Assembly (NCBI GenBank): GCA_903840165.1
Contig: CAIMEY010000011.1
Span: forward strand, 1 to 63,193
Length of the DNA: 63,193 bases
Reading direction: 5' to 3'
Origin: an uncultured Myxococcales bacterium
GTDB lineage: Bacteria; Myxococcota_A; UBA9042
Shown piece by piece: positions 8,801 to 15,628 of this stretch. The notes under the pieces are model-generated. The model was not told where the DNA came from. It ran no database searches and was given only the letters and a program-made list of their open reading frames with translations. The position numbers and the translations under genes were made by a program. How positions within the stretch are numbered: position 1 is the first letter of the stretch; the number at the start of each line of letters is the position of its first letter.

Positions 8801-11360
8801 CGTTCTTGTCGTCGCACACGACCTGGTTGGAGCCGATGCAACTGGCCCCGGTGCAGACGTCGCCACTGGTGCAAGCGTTATTATCGTCACATATCAGGGA
8901 GTTGGCGGTGTGCTCGCAACCCTTGACCGCGTCGCAGGAGTCATTGGTGCAGCCGTTCTTGTCGTCACAACTTATGATATTTCCAGAGATACACAGGCCG
9001 CTGCTGCAGGTGTCGCCAGCCGTGCACGCATTGCTGTCGCTGCAGGGGGTGCTGTTGTTGGCGTTGGTGCAGCCCTTGGCACCGTCGCAGATGTCGGTCG
9101 TGCAGCCGTTGCCATCGTCGCAACTAGTGACTTCGCCAGGCAAACATACGCCGGCGGTGCAGGTTGAGGCCGCTGTGTGGCTCAGCCCCGCGCAGCTCGC
9201 AGCGAGGCAAACCGTGCCGGCATCCAAGTCCGTGTGCACGCAACCTTTCACTTTGTCGCAGGAGTCGCCCGTGCACGGATTGCTGTCGTCGCAGTTCACG
9301 GGTTTGGTCATCGTGCAAGCACCGGCCGCGCACGTGTCGCCGGTCGTGCAGGCGTCATTGTCGTCACAACTTGCTGAATTATTGGCGTTGCTGCAGCCCT
9401 TGGCGGGGTCGCAGGCGTCGTCCGTGCAGGGGTTGCCGTCGCCACAGTTGATCGCCTCGCCGGGTACGCACGCGGTATCCTTGCAACTGTCGCCCAGGGT
9501 GCAGGCATTGTTGTCCGAGCAGACGGACGTGTTAGCCACGTGTAAGCAACCACTTGCAATGTCGCAGGAATCATCGGTGCACGGGTTCTTGTCGTCGCAG
9601 TTCGGGGCGATGCCGCCCACGCACTTACCACCGGCGCAGGTGTCAGCGGTGGTGCAGGCGCTGCCATCATCGCAGGCCGCGGTGTTGTCGACCGTCGAGC
9701 AACCCTTGGTCGGGTCGCAGGAATCGGTCGTGCAGCCGTTCTTGTCGTCGCATACCTTGGCGGCACCGGGCTGGCATTTGCCGGCGGTGCAGAGGTCGAC
9801 CAGGGTGCAAGCGTTGCTGTCGTCGCAAGGCGAAGTATTGTTGTTGGTCGCGCACTTGCCGGTCTTGGGATCGCACAAGTCGTCGGTGCACGGATTGTTG
9901 TCGTTGCAGACCACGGCCGCGCCGGAAACGCAGCTGCCGCCTTGGCATTTGTCGCCGCTGGTGCAACCGTTGCCGTCCTCGCAAGCAGCGCCGGCGTCTA
10001 GGGCCTTGTTGACGCACTTCCCGCCGAGGCAAGTATCTGCCGTGCAAGCGTTTTTGTCGTCGCAGTCGGCATCGGCCTTGCAGTTGCAGGTGTTGACGCC
10101 ACCGCACAGGCCGGCCACGCAGACGTCGCCGGTGGTGCAGGCAATGCCGTCGTCGCACTTGGCGGTGTTGGCGGCATTGACGCAGCCCAGGCCCGCTTGG
10201 CAGGCATCGTCGGTGCACGGATTGCCGTCGTCACACGATTTTGCCTGACCCGGCGCGCACTTGCCGGTGGCGCAGGCATCGCCCACGGTGCAATCGTTGC
10301 CATCGCTGCAGGTCGCGGCGTCGGCCAGGGCGACGTTGCTGCAGGCGCCCTTGTCGCAACTGTCGGCTGTGCAAGCGTTATCGTCGTTGCATTGCGTCAC
10401 GTCGGTGCAGCCACAGCTCGGCGTGCCTAGGCAGCTGCCCGCCACGCAACCGTCGGCACTGGTGCAGTCGTTGCCATCGCTGCAAGTGGCTGCATTAGCA
10501 AGGAAAACGCAGTTGCCCGAGCCCTTGTCACAGTTGTCGTCGGTACACGGATTGCCATCGCTGCAAGTGGTCGCGGTGCCTGCGCTGCAAGTGCCGTCTT
10601 TGCAGACATCGCCGCTGGTGCAAGCGTCGCCGTCATTGCACACGGCCGTGTTGTTGTTGTGCGAGCAACCCTTTGCAATGTCACACAGATCATCGGTACA
10701 CGGGTTGCCGTCATCGCAGGGATTGGCGGTGCCGTCGCCGCAGGTGCCGGCCTTGCAGGTCTCGCCCACGGTGCAGCCGTTGCCGTCATCACATGGGGTC
10801 GGATCGATGGCTGCATTGACACAACCCTTTGTTTTATCGCAACTATCGGCTGTACACGTCTTGCCGTCGTCGCAGTTCTTGGCAGGTCCACCCGCGCAAG
10901 CGCCGGCCGCGCAGGCATCGGCCGTCGTGCAGGCGTCGCCGTCATCGCAGGCGGCCACGTTGTTGGTGTGCGTGCAAGCAGCGCCCGCAGCATCGCAACC
11001 ATCGTCTGTGCAAGGGTTTTTGTCGTCGCAGGCAGCAGGATCGCAGGCTGGGCCCGTGTCGAACGCTGTATCGGCTGCATCGGCAGCAGCGACGTCCGCG
11101 GCGTCAGTTTGCGCAACGTCTACACCGACATCCGCCGTGACATCGCTGCCGCTCGTGTCTGTCGCATCACCGATAACTGCGTCCGTGCCTTCTCCCGGCA
11201 CATCCGTGACGCCGGGGCCCGCGGCCACCGTGTCTTGGCCGCAGCCCGTCGTCCATAGCAGCAGCGCGCTCAGCAAGAGAAAGGAGCTTTTCCAAAGATT
11301 ACGCGTGGTTGTCGTTGTTCGACATTGGCCCATCGTCGCTGCCGCCTGCTGCCCACCCAT
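5850..11360 (-). CDS. Giant Cys-rich repeat lipoprotein (1836 residues)
   Basis: This is a surface or extracellular lipoprotein of unknown function. The ATG at 11360 was chosen because GGAGG lies just upstream. The signal peptide ends at the lipobox L-W-T-T-G-C near residue 34, followed by a Thr/Asp/Val/Ala-rich spacer. Residues of about 80-1420 are dozens of units of the type C-D-D-G-N-P-C-T-D-D-x-C-D alternating with G-x-C and N-N-x-x-x-C-x-D-x-N-A-C-T, resembling the slime-mould CTDC repeat. The last 410 or so residues are nearly Cys-free, with Trp/Gly/Asn-rich strands that may form a propeller-like or beta-rich domain. The Asp density suggests calcium binding and the even Cys spacing suggests disulfide ladders; both are inference. 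It is a stand-alone gene with candidate promoters at 11619-11628 and 11684-11719. Confidence 0.9.
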   Translation of the reverse strand: MGGQQAAATMGQCRTTTTTRNLWKSSFLLLSALLLWTTGCGQDTVAAGPGVTDVPGEGTDAVIGDATDTSGSDVTADVGVDVAQTDAADVAAADAADTAFDTGPACDPAACDDKNPCTDDGCDAAGAACTHTNNVAACDDGDACTTADACAAGACAGGPAKNCDDGKTCTADSCDKTKGCVNAAIDPTPCDDGNGCTVGETCKAGTCGDGTANPCDDGNPCTDDLCDIAKGCSHNNNTAVCNDGDACTSGDVCKDGTCSAGTATTCSDGNPCTDDNCDKGSGNCVFLANAATCSDGNDCTSADGCVAGSCLGTPSCGCTDVTQCNDDNACTADSCDKGACSNVALADAATCSDGNDCTVGDACATGKCAPGQAKSCDDGNPCTDDACQAGLGCVNAANTAKCDDGIACTTGDVCVAGLCGGVNTCNCKADADCDDKNACTADTCLGGKCVNKALDAGAACEDGNGCTSGDKCQGGSCVSGAAVVCNDNNPCTDDLCDPKTGKCATNNNTSPCDDSNACTLVDLCTAGKCQPGAAKVCDDKNGCTTDSCDPTKGCSTVDNTAACDDGSACTTADTCAGGKCVGGIAPNCDDKNPCTDDSCDIASGCLHVANTSVCSDNNACTLGDSCKDTACVPGEAINCGDGNPCTDDACDPAKGCSNANNSASCDDNDACTTGDTCAAGACTMTKPVNCDDSNPCTGDSCDKVKGCVHTDLDAGTVCLAASCAGLSHTAASTCTAGVCLPGEVTSCDDGNGCTTDICDGAKGCTNANNSTPCSDSNACTAGDTCSSGLCISGNIISCDDKNGCTNDSCDAVKGCEHTANSLICDDNNACTSGDVCTGASCIGSNQVVCDDKNACTADSCDPTKGCVFTNTAAACDDQNACTSGDLCGGGKCAGTGVTNCDDKNVCTTDSCDVVNGCQHLNVDGNCDDGSLCTQNDKCGGGLCVAGAPLPCNDNNSCTTDSCDPIAGCVFKPNTNLCDDGDPCTANDACNNGKCLGGGKTVCDDKNVCTTDVCDAVKGCTFTNNTLACDDNNNCTNNDVCGAGKCAGVGKTCDDGNPCTKDGCDGGGACLHTTAADGTACTAVTCTGLTYQGAATCSAGTCGSPPATSSCDDGNACTTDTCSAVLGCQNANNTVACSDNNACTNGDACAGGSCQSGAVLVCFDNNPCTDDVCDKTLGCQFKANNAPCSDNNACTNGDACVNSKCAPGIALNCNDNDPCTNDSCDVAKACLYVFNTAGCNDGNSCTTADTCDGKGNCVGGVAPNCNDNNPCTTDSCDKVAGCLHVNNTSPCNDANACTTADVCTAGVCVGGVAPVCDDGNPCTTDSCNKNTGCVNAVQANGTVCAAASCNVLTFQPAGTCTTGKCVVPATQSCDDKLECTVDACTANAGCANTAKAFGSSCASAAVGQNYAFCAGPVCTGVEMVTYQTTNNASRGVLTGIDRVPAGNIYPAGSDNGLQGAVAFPFEGIMANLTESPLGLQSNANTGKRAAMTDVRLNLSVGANMNVANGTLTTPTFMVFNAVSGLWANGGPTTAMNHPLRAVDEVVGANGNQIYYFGGDAETSANQIPTFGRATLNPATGAWGNTGYLQVTTSAQNCNNTFAALNIADVFSPANNAVFAVGSTVANAQGISSSMVAYWNGQTQLNCGNVNTTGTAVANTNDFAQSLVVQVNANANPPTGAFQAIHGSSNAHVVVAGTLGTIYSFDNNKWTLENPGTIAGNAWGSDYNVHGVYVTATDAWLAGTRDFNNAANTTCREGFVLHGSFAAGKWTWNTLVLLGNDAISCGTNLAYTGVLRAWIDGNTGSVYFVGSQGADAANKAVTSNPVNQIPLVLRIKTK

Positions 11361-11618
11361 GCTGCCTCCGTGTTTGCCCGAACTGGTGTCGTTGCCTGCT
11401 GCGACCGACGTCCTGTCAACTGGCCGTCGCCCCTTGATTTCTTTACGGTTCCATTCAAAAATGCCGGTTCCGCTCAAGATTGCCGGCGCATAGTAACTCA
11501 ACTGGCGCGGTCGTAGCAGTCGAGATTTACAATTGCTCACCAACTGCCCAACTGCCTGCACAGCGTAGCGCATCGCTAGGTCTGCCGCAAAACATACTAC
11601 AGCATCTGATGGTTATCA

Positions 11619-11628
11619 ATTATAGCAA
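11619..11628 (-). promoter_or_regulatory. Consensus extended -10 promoter TTGCTATAAT
   Basis: On the minus strand 11628-11619 reads TTGCTATAAT, an exact TGn extension plus TATAAT. It lies about 260 bp before the chosen start of the giant Cys-rich lipoprotein and 56 bp downstream of the TTGCTATACA copy D. No clear -35 box is seen, as is common for extended -10 promoters. The 430-bp divergent region 11361-11790 otherwise shows no gene. Confidence 0.5.
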
Positions 11629-11683
11629 TGAGTTGCGTCGAGCCTTGGTTCCTGCGATGTCGCCGCTCAGGTTGGGGCAGGCG

Positions 11684-11719
11684 TGTATAGCAAGCCTTTA
11701 ACTTACTGTTCCAAATAGG
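11684..11719 (-). repeat. TTGCTATACA element, copy D
   Basis: On the minus strand this reads GGAACAGTAAGTTAAAGG followed by CTTGCTATACA (TGTATAGCAAG on plus, 11684-11694). It faces the giant Cys-rich gene and could be an upstream promoter for it, 56 bp above the TTGCTATAAT site. Confidence 0.5.
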
Positions 11720-11790
11720 AAAAATGGCAATGGGCCGTTTCCATCATCTCTCTGCCCCGAGCTCGGAGCCGCCCAGTCGCGCACCAGGGC

Positions 11791-13473
11791 ATGTGCTACC
11801 GCGGTCGCCTTGGGGCCCAATTCGTAGGGTTGCTTCTTACAAATCTTTACAAGTTGCGGCCAAACCTCAGTTGTATATCAACCGTCTATTTCCTTGAAAT
11901 TAAACAGGAAAAGTCGAAGGCCAGCCGATCGCGCCCACAGTTTACCCGCGCCCCAAGGGCCCGTACCCTGTGCATCGAGCGCCCGGGGTTCGTCGCCCTT
12001 TTGACATGGCTGCCAGGGACATTTGCCTTGCTTGAACGCGAGACCATTCAGCCGCCGCCGGCTCCGAGACCGACCTCAGCGCCGCGCCTGCAAGCGGGCC
12101 TGTGGGTTCAGATCTCACCTAATGTAGAGCACATCGGCCTGGTCCTGGACCTGCAGCAGCGGGTCACGGCTGTGGTTGGGCGTTCACGGGAAGCGCAGTT
12201 TCCGCTGGACGATTCCTGGCAGTCCCGCGCGCATTTTCGTGTTTCCCGTCAGTCGCCACCACCGGGATCTCAGGCCGAACCGCCTTGGATTCTTGAAGAT
12301 TTGGCTACGCGAAATGGCACATTTGTCAACGGCGAGCGGGTGACCCAAGTCCAACTGTCTCCTGGCGACGTCGTTCGCGCTGGCGCCTCAGTGTTCGTCT
12401 TCGATACCGGTGCCCACGAACAGGCGAACCTCGGCCTGGTCGGTTGCTCCGCCGCCATCGATCGAGTTCGCAATCAAATCAGACAGTTTGCACCAGGCAT
12501 GCGCCCCGTGCATATCACCGGCGAGTCGGGCACCGGTAAGGAATTGGTCGCCCAGGCCCTGCACGCGGCCTCCGGTTGTGCGGGCTCCATGCTCTGTTTG
12601 AACATGGCCAATATCGTTGCAAACTTGGCGGAATCACAGCTGTTCGGCCACCGGCGGGGCGCCTTTTCAGGGGCAGCCCACGATTTGCGCGGGGCCTTTG
12701 ACGTCGCCGACCAGGGAACCCTGCTCCTCGATGAGGTGGCGGAACTCGAATCCAGCCTGCAGGCTAAGCTGCTCAGGGCCGTGGAAAGCGGCGAAATTCA
12801 TCGAATTGGCGACGCCTTGCCCCACCGGGTCCAGGTTCGCCTGTTGACCGCGACGCACCGAGACCTAGCGCAATGGGTTGCCGAGAACCGCTTCCGCACG
12901 GACCTGTACTGGCGCATTGCCCACGAAATTATTGATATTGCGCCGCTGCGCGACAGGCCCTTGGACGTAGCGCCCCTGCTGGAACATTTCTTGACCCAGG
13001 CGGGGTTGCCGACGCTGACCGGAATCTTGAGGACCCAAGCCGGTGCCGCTTGGCACGCTGCGGATTTGCTGGAGCGCTACTTAGTCTACGATTGGCCGGG
13101 CAATGTGCGCGAATTGCGACAAGAAGCCTTGCGTTTAGGCGATTTTATGCGCCAACGCCTCGACCGCCAAGCCACAGGGCCCATTCCTTCGCTGGCCGAG
13201 GCGTGCAGCGACCGTTTGCTGCAGTTGCCGCCTCAGTCGCGGCGCGTTCCTGCGGCAAAGCCAGCGGCCGATCCTGCGGAAATCGCTAGTTTTATGGAAG
13301 TCTTATCGGATCCGGCGGCGCTGCGTCGCAGTATCCAGTCGAGAACTTCTGGAAATATCAAGGAGTTCTCAGAGCTTGCTGGGCGAGCCCTTGGGCGCAA
13401 TCCCGCGACCGTCCGGCGGCAACTGTATCGCACGCTAGGCCTACCGCCTGCCGACACGCCGCTCCAGGACTAA
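11791..13473 (+). CDS. FHA-domain sigma54-dependent transcriptional activator
   Basis: This enhancer-binding protein would open sigma54 promoters. In the longest frame (560 residues) an FHA phosphothreonine-binding domain lies at about 120-215 (G-R-S, R-A-H-F and N-G-T-F-V-N-G), followed by an AAA+ domain at about 225-450. The AAA+ domain has Walker A G-E-S-G-T-G-K-E, Walker B L-L-L-D-E and arginine finger F-R-T-D-L. The sigma54-contacting loop reads G-A-F-S-G-A instead of GAFTGA, a conservative change. A C-terminal Fis-like helix-turn-helix (about 520-550, ending V-R-R-Q-L-Y-R-T-L-G) completes it. The first 80 residues are unlike the rest, and a TTG at 12028 is an alternative start. The input is probably a Ser/Thr kinase rather than a histidine kinase. 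Confidence 0.9.
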   Translation: MCYRGRLGAQFVGLLLTNLYKLRPNLSCISTVYFLEIKQEKSKASRSRPQFTRAPRARTLCIERPGFVALLTWLPGTFALLERETIQPPPAPRPTSAPRLQAGLWVQISPNVEHIGLVLDLQQRVTAVVGRSREAQFPLDDSWQSRAHFRVSRQSPPPGSQAEPPWILEDLATRNGTFVNGERVTQVQLSPGDVVRAGASVFVFDTGAHEQANLGLVGCSAAIDRVRNQIRQFAPGMRPVHITGESGTGKELVAQALHAASGCAGSMLCLNMANIVANLAESQLFGHRRGAFSGAAHDLRGAFDVADQGTLLLDEVAELESSLQAKLLRAVESGEIHRIGDALPHRVQVRLLTATHRDLAQWVAENRFRTDLYWRIAHEIIDIAPLRDRPLDVAPLLEHFLTQAGLPTLTGILRTQAGAAWHAADLLERYLVYDWPGNVRELRQEALRLGDFMRQRLDRQATGPIPSLAEACSDRLLQLPPQSRRVPAAKPAADPAEIASFMEVLSDPAALRRSIQSRTSGNIKEFSELAGRALGRNPATVRRQLYRTLGLPPADTPLQD

Positions 13474-13560
13474 GGCCGGTGACGTCAATTCGGTCGGTTC
13501 GATCTTCGAGAGCTGATACTCCGCAATCCATTGAAATAACAATGATATATGCGTATTCAC

Positions 13561-13914
13561 CTATGCCCGGCGCGACGAACGCAGGGGAACCTCGGACCAG
13601 GGGTTGGGCCGCAGCGACCGTGCCATCCGCGAGCCCTGGGGCCGCACGCCTTCAAACAGGGGCGTGCGCTCAAAGGCCTCAGTGGGTTGCACGCCGGCGT
13701 TCACCAAGGCCTTGAAATCCTGAAACTCCCGCCACGCGCAAGAGTCCAGGCAAATGGCCACAACATCGGCCGTTCTGGCGCTCCATCGCAGCAAAAGTGC
13801 CGTAGTTTCAAAGGTATGTCGCGTGCCGTCCGCCGTCATTGCTTGGCAGCACGCGCGCTGGGCCGTGGGCAGCCAACCGGTGGGCTGACCTTGGGGCTGC
13901 AAATCATGGGCCAT
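13561..13914 (-). CDS. Small hypothetical protein behind a sigma54 promoter
   Basis: This 117-residue protein matches no family I recognise. The gene is supported by AAGGAG six bases before the ATG and by a canonical sigma54 promoter about 85 bp upstream (13997-14012). The central part (about residues 27-80) looks like a folded domain, with a hydrophobic strand A-D-V-V-A-I-C-L-D and four Cys in total (two adjacent near residue 22). The C-terminal 40 residues are Arg/Pro/Ser-rich. There is no signal peptide or membrane segment. It converges on the FHA-sigma54 activator, whose regulon it may belong to. An open frame on the opposite strand has no ribosome site and was rejected. Confidence 0.7.
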   Translation of the reverse strand: MAHDLQPQGQPTGWLPTAQRACCQAMTADGTRHTFETTALLLRWSARTADVVAICLDSCAWREFQDFKALVNAGVQPTEAFERTPLFEGVRPQGSRMARSLRPNPWSEVPLRSSRRA

Positions 13915-13996
13915 GCGAGACTCCTTGTGCGGGTGGGCGCACGGTTGCGTTTTCGCCGCGTTCTTGGTGCGGCATCACGGTAGCTTCAACCAGTGT

Positions 13997-14012
13997 AGCA
14001 AAGCTTGTGCCA
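13997..14012 (-). promoter_or_regulatory. Sigma54 (-24/-12) promoter
   Basis: On the minus strand 14012-13997 reads TGGCACAAGCTTTGCT. The -24 TGGCAC and -12 TTGCT have the required GG-N10-GC spacing. It faces the 117-residue gene (start 13914), giving a leader of about 70 nt. It shares CTTTGCTAC with the second sigma54 promoter at 43754. Confidence 0.75.
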
Positions 14013-14119
14013 TCGCGCGGCTCGCGCAAATCGCTTGTAATAGTGCGGATGAGCGGCTGGGGCCTTGTCCAGGCAAAACGTGCAGGCAGCCGCGTGCACA
14101 TGGGCAACTGTGCAACGCT

Positions 14120-14133
14120 TGTGCGCGCGCACA
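14120..14133. promoter_or_regulatory. Perfect 14-bp palindrome, candidate activator site
   Basis: TGTGCGCGCGCACA is a perfect palindrome about 110 bp upstream of the sigma54 -24 box at 14012, a usual distance for an enhancer-binding protein. The surrounding 306-bp region (13915-14220) holds no gene; nearby TGCAC/GTGCA half-sites (14080-14118) add further dyad symmetry. Binding by the adjacent FHA activator is inference. Confidence 0.4.
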
Positions 14134-14220
14134 CACCCAGGCCAATCCACGGTGGTGGCACGGAAAATCCAGCATATTATCGCGCTATTTCAATGGGTTG
14201 TCTGGATTTGGTCGGGGCAG

Positions 14221-15252
14221 CTACTGCCTCGGTGCTTCGCGCCACTGGCTGTGCACCCATCGCGCAACCGTCGATAAGGCAAGCGCTTGATGGGCTTGGT
14301 CCGTGCCTTGGGTCATCACGCAGAGCACGTACGGTTTGCCGGTGGGATCGACGACGCCACAATCATGCAGCTGAACCTCCCGGGCGTGCGGGTCCTGGCG
14401 AATGCCGAACTTATGGGCAACGGACACATCGGCTGGAATTCCATTGCGTAAACCATATTTATATTCCGCCTGCTCCAGCAGATCCCAGAACCGGTGGGCA
14501 CAGGAGCCACTGCAGAGTTGGCCGTGCATCGTCGCGGTAAAGAAGCGGGCGTACTGTTCGACGGTGCTTTGAAAATCAGCGGCTTGCACCTGGGCAAGGT
14601 CGAGGTTGGCGCGCCGATACAGCAGGGCCATCGCGCCATCAGGCAAGCTCGTCTTGAGCAACCAGTTGGCATCATTGCGGGACTGAACGGCGACGCGGGT
14701 CAGCAGGTCCTGGACCGCATAGCGCTGGCCGGGGTTCAAATGGCCAGGCGTATTCGCCGGTTCACGGTCATTCTCGGTCGACGTCGGGAACGCCAAGGGG
14801 CGCGACAGCAGCGTGGGGTCGGCGTTCGCGGCTTCCAGCCACGCCAAAATCGTCGGTACTTTCCATAGGCTGGCACCGCGATAGACGGTATCGGCGCCTT
14901 CGCTAAGGGTCGCGCCCGTCGACAAATCCTCTGCATAAACGCTTAATTGTGTGACATGGTCGCCGTCAATAAGATGATTGGCCAATCCATGCAACTGCGC
15001 CTGCGTGTCCGGCTGCGGTGGCGATGGCGCGCGCAGGACGGCATGGGCACCCGCCTTGGACCGATCGCTGAGCGTCAGCCGGCCTAGCAAGAAGCCAATC
15101 GCCAAGCCCACTAGCGCCGCTAGCGCGATGGCCCACATGCGCAAGTTCCTGCCGCGTGGCGGTTTCTGATTGGGTGTCGTCGGCCGGGGCGGCAGCTGAG
15201 GACGGGCGAATAGCAAGCGCCAATCTAAGGTTTCAGTAGGGCAATCGGTCAT
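14221..15252 (-). CDS. Membrane-anchored beta-lactamase-fold serine hydrolase
   Basis: This 343-residue protein has a cytoplasmic N-terminus of about 37 residues, one transmembrane helix (about 38-57, M-W-A-I-A-L-A-A-L-V-G-L), a linker, and an extracytoplasmic domain like class A beta-lactamase. The catalytic Ser-x-x-Lys is S-L-W-K, the second motif S-R-N, and the third K-F-G in H-K-F-G, where K-T/S-G is usual. Two Cys (C-S-G-S-C) occur in the domain. Fixed membrane anchoring and the altered KTG box suggest a cell-wall or peptide hydrolase rather than resistance, but this is inference. The ATG at 15252 has GGAG nine bases upstream. It is divergent from the Cys-rich gene at 15629. Confidence 0.8.
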   Translation of the reverse strand: MTDCPTETLDWRLLFARPQLPPRPTTPNQKPPRGRNLRMWAIALAALVGLAIGFLLGRLTLSDRSKAGAHAVLRAPSPPQPDTQAQLHGLANHLIDGDHVTQLSVYAEDLSTGATLSEGADTVYRGASLWKVPTILAWLEAANADPTLLSRPLAFPTSTENDREPANTPGHLNPGQRYAVQDLLTRVAVQSRNDANWLLKTSLPDGAMALLYRRANLDLAQVQAADFQSTVEQYARFFTATMHGQLCSGSCAHRFWDLLEQAEYKYGLRNGIPADVSVAHKFGIRQDPHAREVQLHDCGVVDPTGKPYVLCVMTQGTDQAHQALALSTVARWVHSQWREAPRQ

Positions 15253-15377
15253 CACTCGACTCCGCTGGCTAGCGTGGGGTTGTCCATTCGGCGGGCCAAG
15301 GCAAGGACCGGCGGACGCCCGTATTGAAGCGAACGGGTTGCCATGTTGCCAAGACGGATTCACACTCCTTTACACAG

Positions 15378-15402
15378 TCACACTGTTGATAATCATGTGT
15401 GA
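15378..15402. promoter_or_regulatory. Inverted repeat TCACAC-N13-GTGTGA in a divergent promoter region
   Basis: The 376-bp region 15253-15628 between divergent genes contains the perfect 6-bp inverted repeat TCACAC/GTGTGA with an AT-rich centre (GTTGATAATC). The centre carries a possible -10 on the plus strand (GATAAT) and lies about 125 bp from the hydrolase start. It resembles an operator for a dimeric regulator. Nothing else is seen in the region. Confidence 0.4.
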
Positions 15403-15628
15403 ATGTGAAGGGCTGCCGCGTCTTCCCGGTACCCAGGTTCCGCCCAGACCAGACCCGCCTTCACGCGGTGCTCAGCAACTTGGCCCCGAGGCCCAACGTG
15501 GGCTTGGGCAGTCACTTGGCGCCGTTGCCGCCTCCACACCCCAGGCTTGCCTGCGAGGAATTGCAGGACGCTTTGCCGCTTTGGGCCGCTTCTGGCATGA
15601 TCAGGCTCTCTTTGCCCGGGGTTTGCCG

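Noticed and set aside
8104..10248. Long plus-strand open frame (over 700 codons) opposite the giant Cys-rich gene, and similar frames at 10261-11493 and 7083-8099
   Set aside because: They are mirror images of the repeat codons of the real gene; their composition (Q-S-L-V-H-G-L-P-S-S repeats) follows from the antisense of the CDDGNPCT repeat, and they lack ribosome sites and domains.
5850..11360. Possible CRISPR or satellite array because of dense short DNA repeats
   Set aside because: Repeats follow codon phase, differ in sequence and spacing and encode the Cys-rich protein; no constant direct repeat with unique spacers.
13549..13983. 144-codon plus-strand frame overlapping the 117-residue minus gene
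   Set aside because: The minus gene has AAGGAG and a sigma54 promoter; the plus frame has neither.
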